Shown here piece by piece: positions 26,518 through 29,077 of a stretch of DNA of 29,077 nt. The translations under genes and the position numbers were made by a program. Location of the stretch: NCBI RefSeq assembly GCF_000186865.1, contig NW_008705563.1:289109-318185 (forward strand). Reading direction: 5' to 3'. The notes under the pieces were generated by a model, which was given only the letters and a program-made list of their open reading frames with translations, was not told the origin of the DNA and searched no databases. How positions within the stretch are numbered: position 1 is the stretch's first letter; the number at the start of each line of letters is the position of its first letter. Source of the DNA: Aureococcus anophagefferens. Lineage: Eukaryota; Sar; Pelagophyceae; Pelagomonadales; Pelagomonadaceae.

Positions 26518-27828
26518 ATGCGTGTGCTGATGCGGCTCTGGCCCCTCGTCGCGCAGCTCCTGCGACATGCGTCCGCGTCGACGATCCTCGGCGCCGGGCC
26601 CGGCACGACGGGCACGCGGTCCGTGGCCGAGGCCCTCGTGCAGTTCGGCTTCAGCGTGAGCCACTTTGGGTGGTACTGGAACGCGACGGCGTCGGTGCGC
26701 TGCCCCATGCCCTACGCGAACAGCACGCACGTGCTCGGGCTGCGGCTCTGCGCGCTGCGCGAGCGCGCGGGGCGCGACGCCGAGTTGCTGCCCCTCGCGG
26801 GCTTTGCCGAGCCCTGGGGCTCCGTCGACGCGGTTTTGGACAGCCCGATCCAGGGCAGGACGAGGGTGATTCAACGTCGCTTCAACGTGAGTGTTCCGCG
26901 CGCGCCTGTTCTGGAAAAAGCATCAACGCTTCGAGACCGTTCCGAGAGATGATCGCTCGTCCAAAAATTAGCCGAAACGAGCGGAAAACGACCGAGAGAG
27001 GAGCCTTTGAAGTTGGGAATTTCGCACCCTTGTCCTGCCCAGGCCCGATCCCCGAGTTCTTCCCGTACGTCTTCCGCCTCTACCCGGACGCGCGGGTCAT
27101 CCTGACGACGCGGCGGCCCGAGACCTGGGTGAGGTCGCGGTCCGAGAAGCACGGCGCCAACGCGCCCGTGCCCGTCATGAACCTCTTCCACGGCATGGAG
27201 GCGGACGAGTGCGCGGGCCGCGCGCGCGAGGGCACGCACGTCGCGCGGTGGCCGCTGGAGACGGCCGCGCTCGCCTACGAGTTCCACAACAGCTACGTGC
27301 GCGCCGTCGTGCCGCGGCGCCAGCTCCTGGACCTCGACCTCTTCAACGAATCCGCGAAGAGCAGCTGGCGCAAGCTCGCGGCCGGAGCCGAACTCAAATC
27401 TTCAACCCGACTTCAATGTGAGCGTATGCGACAGTTTCGACGCGAGGCTTTCTGCTGTGCTTCGAGAACTCGACGAGAGCGATCGACTTGTCCAAAAGTC
27501 AGCCGAATCGACTTCGATTTGGTCGAGCTCGAGAGGTTTGACGTTTTTGTTGGACGGGGCGTTCCATTGGTTGATTCCACACAGGCTCGCGGCGTTCCTC
27601 GACCGGCCCGTGCCGGCCAGGGCCTGCCTGGCGGCGTCCTGCCGCTTCCCGGAGCTGCTCCACCGCGCCAACGACAAGCCCTACCAGCTGCCGACGCCCA
27701 AGGCGAACCTGGACCGCGCCGAGGGCCGGCGGCACTGCCGCCTCTGCGGCGCGGCCTGCCTCGACGACCCCGTCTCCCTCGGCTACCAGCCGGCGAAGCG
27801 CGGCAAGCTGCTCAAGCGGCCGCCCTAA
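26518..27828 (+). CDS. Sulfotransferase 3 (Sulfotransfer_4-like), two introners
   Basis: Exons 26518-26842, 27043-27373 and 27585-27828 give 299 residues. The leader MRVLMRLWPLVAQLLRHASA looks like a signal peptide or anchor. STILGAGPGTTGTRSVAEAL is the PAPS 5'-phosphosulfate loop. LDS|PIPEFFPYVFRLYPDARVILTTRRPETWV, continuous only after splicing, is the conserved block with the PxxFxE/L-type site and the 3'-phosphate-binding strand. WRKL|AAFLDRPVPA matches the C-terminal W..L..FLG..VP element, again only after splicing. A Cys-rich tail (CRLCGAACLDDP) ends it. The Sulfotransfer_4 group is common in algae and invertebrates and its substrates are mostly unknown. The stop ends 2 bp before the stop triplet of the convergent SH3-like gene. 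An upstream in-frame ATG at 26446 is possible. Confidence 0.85.
26843..27042 (+). mobile_element. Introner, subfamily A, copy 6 (sense; intron 1 of sulfotransferase 3)
   Basis: Exactly 200 bp. Target duplication GCCCGATC at 26843-26850 and 27043-27050 (perfect). Termini CAGGGCAGGACGAGGG and CCCTTGTCCTGCCCAG. Splicing is phase 1 with a GC donor, joining LDS to PIPEFFPYV. An internal GTGAGT is at 26887, 44 nt in. Confidence 0.95.
27374..27584 (+). mobile_element. Introner, subfamily B, copy 7 (sense; intron 2 of sulfotransferase 3)
   Basis: Exactly 211 bp, the same as copy 5. Target duplication GCTCGCGG at 27374-27381 and 27585-27592 (perfect). The right end GGTTGATTCCACACAG matches the subfamily B terminus; the left end CCGGAGCCGAACTC has degenerated. 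Splicing is phase 2 with a GC donor, giving WRKL|AAFLDRPVPA. An internal GTGAGC is at 27418, 44 nt in. Confidence 0.93.
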
Positions 27829-27830
27829 AG

Positions 27831-28379
27831 CTACAGTTTTAGGTCCTCCTGGGCGTTGCCCAGATAGCAGAAGCCGAACTCGTCGCCGTCGTCGAGGTCG
27901 CAGGCCGCGACCGTCATGTCGTCCGTGAACGTGTTGTACTTGCTGTCGATGATGCGCGTGCCCATCTTCCCCCGCGCGGGCACGATGCTCTGCCACCGCA
28001 GCTGGCCGCCGTTGGGCGCCACGAAGTCGCCGACCTTCCGGCGGCACTCGAGGATCGTCGTCTTCGTCCTGACGGCGAGGTCGAAGAAGGGGCTGCCGTC
28101 GTGCGGGTTCACGATCTTCAGCGTGACGGGCTCGTCCTTCCGCTCGACGAGCGTGCCGAAGCCGAGCGCGCTGCCGTCGATCAAGCAGAACTCCGCGGCG
28201 CCCAGCTTGACCCAGCCCTGGCTCTGGGCTTTGACGACCAAGGTCTCGCCCTGTTTCCTGGTTCCCACCAAGCGAGACTTCACGTCCGGCTTCGCGCGGA
28301 CGGCGACCATCTTGTGGACGACGACCCAGTTCTGCGGCTTCCGCGGGCCGCGCGTGTCCTCCTCGTCGAAGGCGCTCAT
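27831..28379 (-). CDS. SH3-like protein with C-terminal beta domain
   Basis: 182 residues from ATG 28379 (MSAFDEEDTRG); an in-frame extension upstream to 28532 looks non-coding. Residues about 15-70 resemble a bacterial-type SH3 domain (VVVHKMVAVRAKPDVKSRLVG, GETLVVKAQSQGWVKL). The second half (PVTLKIVNPHDGSPFFDLAVR, TKTTILECRRKVGDFV, DDMTVAACDLDDGDEFGFCYLG) has the strand-helix-strand order and the final DGDEF box typical of ubiquitin-like folds. The function is unknown; an adaptor role is plausible. The tight 2-bp convergence with sulfotransferase 3 means their 3' UTRs must overlap. Confidence 0.72.
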   Translation of the reverse strand: MSAFDEEDTRGPRKPQNWVVVHKMVAVRAKPDVKSRLVGTRKQGETLVVKAQSQGWVKLGAAEFCLIDGSALGFGTLVERKDEPVTLKIVNPHDGSPFFDLAVRTKTTILECRRKVGDFVAPNGGQLRWQSIVPARGKMGTRIIDSKYNTFTDDMTVAACDLDDGDEFGFCYLGNAQEDLKL

Positions 28380-28777
28380 GAGCGGAGTTCGCCGCGTTTC
28401 ACCGCCTCTCGGACGCGCGGCGTGCAGTCTTGCCGCGCTCGTCACGGCGCGGCAGCCCAGACGGTGGCGGAGAGCATTCAACAAACCAATGTTGAGCCTC
28501 ACCTTAAGGCCTTGAGGCATAGCCTGTGTCAATTCCCATGGACAGCGAGGCGAGGCCGTGACGTGTAGCGCGACGTCCAGTCCAGCGTCCGCCCTTCGTG
28601 TCGTTTCATCCCGCGGCTGCCGACGATGATCCTATTTGTAAGCTTAATCTTTACCGATCGGACCACTTATCCGACTGAGCGACAGCATCGACACACGACT
28701 GAGGCGCCGCATAGACGCGCGCGCCTCGACGCGAGCCCCGCGCGCGCCGCGCCGCGACCCGCCGCCCGCCCCGCAGG
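28380..28777. promoter_or_regulatory. Divergent intergenic region
   Basis: 398 bp between two divergent genes. It holds a small inverted repeat, TCAACA (28478-28483) and TGTTGA (28490-28495), whose loop carries CCAAT; this could be a CCAAT box for NF-Y-type factors. A less GC-rich stretch TATTTGTAAGCTTAATCTTTACC (28632-28654) probably marks the plus-strand promoter. Confidence 0.4.
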
Positions 28778-29077
28778 ATGGCGACGGTGACGCTCTACGT
28801 GTCCTACGCGGCGCCCGGCGGCGAGGCGCCGGAGCTCCGGGTCGACGTGCCCGCGACGAAGACCGTGCGATCCGTGGCCAAGGCCGTCGCCAAGCTCGTG
28901 GAGCGCAAGCACGGCGCGGCGCCCGCGGGCCTGCGCCTCCTCTACGCGGCGTCCGGGGACGCCGTCGACGTCGACGCGACGGCCGCCGCCGCCTTCGCGA
29001 CGGAGACGCGCCTCTCGGCCGCCGTCGACGCCGCGCCGCCGCCCGCGCCCGTCTCGGCCGCCGTCGACGCCGCGCCG
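28778..29077 (+). CDS. N-terminal part of an uncharacterised (possibly ubiquitin-like) protein
   Basis: The frame opens at ATG 28778 and runs off the window (100 codons). Residues 1-70 (MATVTLYVSYAAPGG, LRVDVPATKTVRSVAKAVAKL, APAGLRLLYAASGDAVDVD) have the strand, strand, helix, strand pattern of ubiquitin-like or PB1-type domains. This is a structural impression only. The last 60 bp contain a repeated SAAVDAAP unit (LSAAVDAAPPPAPVSAAVDAAP), perhaps the start of a linker or longer repeat array. Confidence 0.6.
   Translation, partial: MATVTLYVSYAAPGGEAPELRVDVPATKTVRSVAKAVAKLVERKHGAAPAGLRLLYAASGDAVDVDATAAAAFATETRLSAAVDAAPPPAPVSAAVDAAP

Noticed and set aside
28620..28720. Possible tRNA or snRNA in the AT-richer part before the last gene
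   Set aside because: No B-box (GGTTCGANTCC) or cloverleaf arms found on either strand.

Overview
The window is very GC-rich nuclear DNA from a eukaryotic microalga. The best fit is a pelagophyte such as Aureococcus anophagefferens. This rests on (i) strong G/C preference at codon third positions, (ii) a secondary-plastid presequence ending in an ATAF motif, as in ochrophytes, (iii) tightly packed genes with very short spacers, and (iv) several about 200-bp repeated elements that sit inside genes and behave as introns (introner elements, which are known from Aureococcus and Micromonas). The species assignment is inference.

Layout, left to right: the 3' part of an ATG16-like WD40 autophagy protein (1-1491, +); an RBBP9-type serine hydrolase (1501-2112, -); a 1855-residue PAN / cysteine-rich / multi-membrane-span surface protein (2247-8014, +); a coiled-coil protein (8070-10403, +); a membrane-anchored NTF2/SnoaL-like protein (10560-11207, +); a secreted isopenicillin-N-synthase-like 2OG-Fe(II) dioxygenase (11229-12812, -); a TTC1-like TPR protein (12972-13553, -); a possible sperm-tail PG-rich protein (13928-14620, +); an intron-rich secreted chitin-degrading fusion with LPMO, three ShKT-like domains and a GH18 chitinase (14992-18434, +); a plastid-targeted rhomboid lacking its catalytic residues (18567-19838, -); a PX-domain protein (19933-20634, -); a two-domain 2OG dioxygenase with an SH3-like middle (20911-22638, +); a Golgi-type carbohydrate sulfotransferase (22739-23839, +); a TLC-domain membrane protein (23877-24748, -); a second sulfotransferase-like protein (24832-25719, +); a tentative 55-residue ORF (26265-26432, -); a third sulfotransferase with two introners (26518-27828, +); an SH3-like protein (27831-28379, -); and the start of an uncharacterised gene (28778 to the end, +).

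The main system here is intron gain by transposition. Seven elements of two related subfamilies (200 bp and 211 bp including one target copy) interrupt four genes. Each is flanked by an 8-bp target-site duplication whose left copy starts with GT or GC. Removing everything from the left target copy to the element-borne CAG restores the reading frame and the protein family's consensus in all seven cases. Four of the seven would be GC-AG introns. Every sense-oriented element carries a strong GTGAG donor-like site exactly 44 nt inside the intron; using it would shift the frame.

The genes do not form one pathway. Extracellular polysaccharide themes recur: a chitin oxidase/chitinase fusion and three unrelated sulfotransferase-like genes within 5.1 kb. 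Several gene pairs are divergent with short shared promoters. One 83-bp shared spacer holds a perfect TGACGTCA palindrome.
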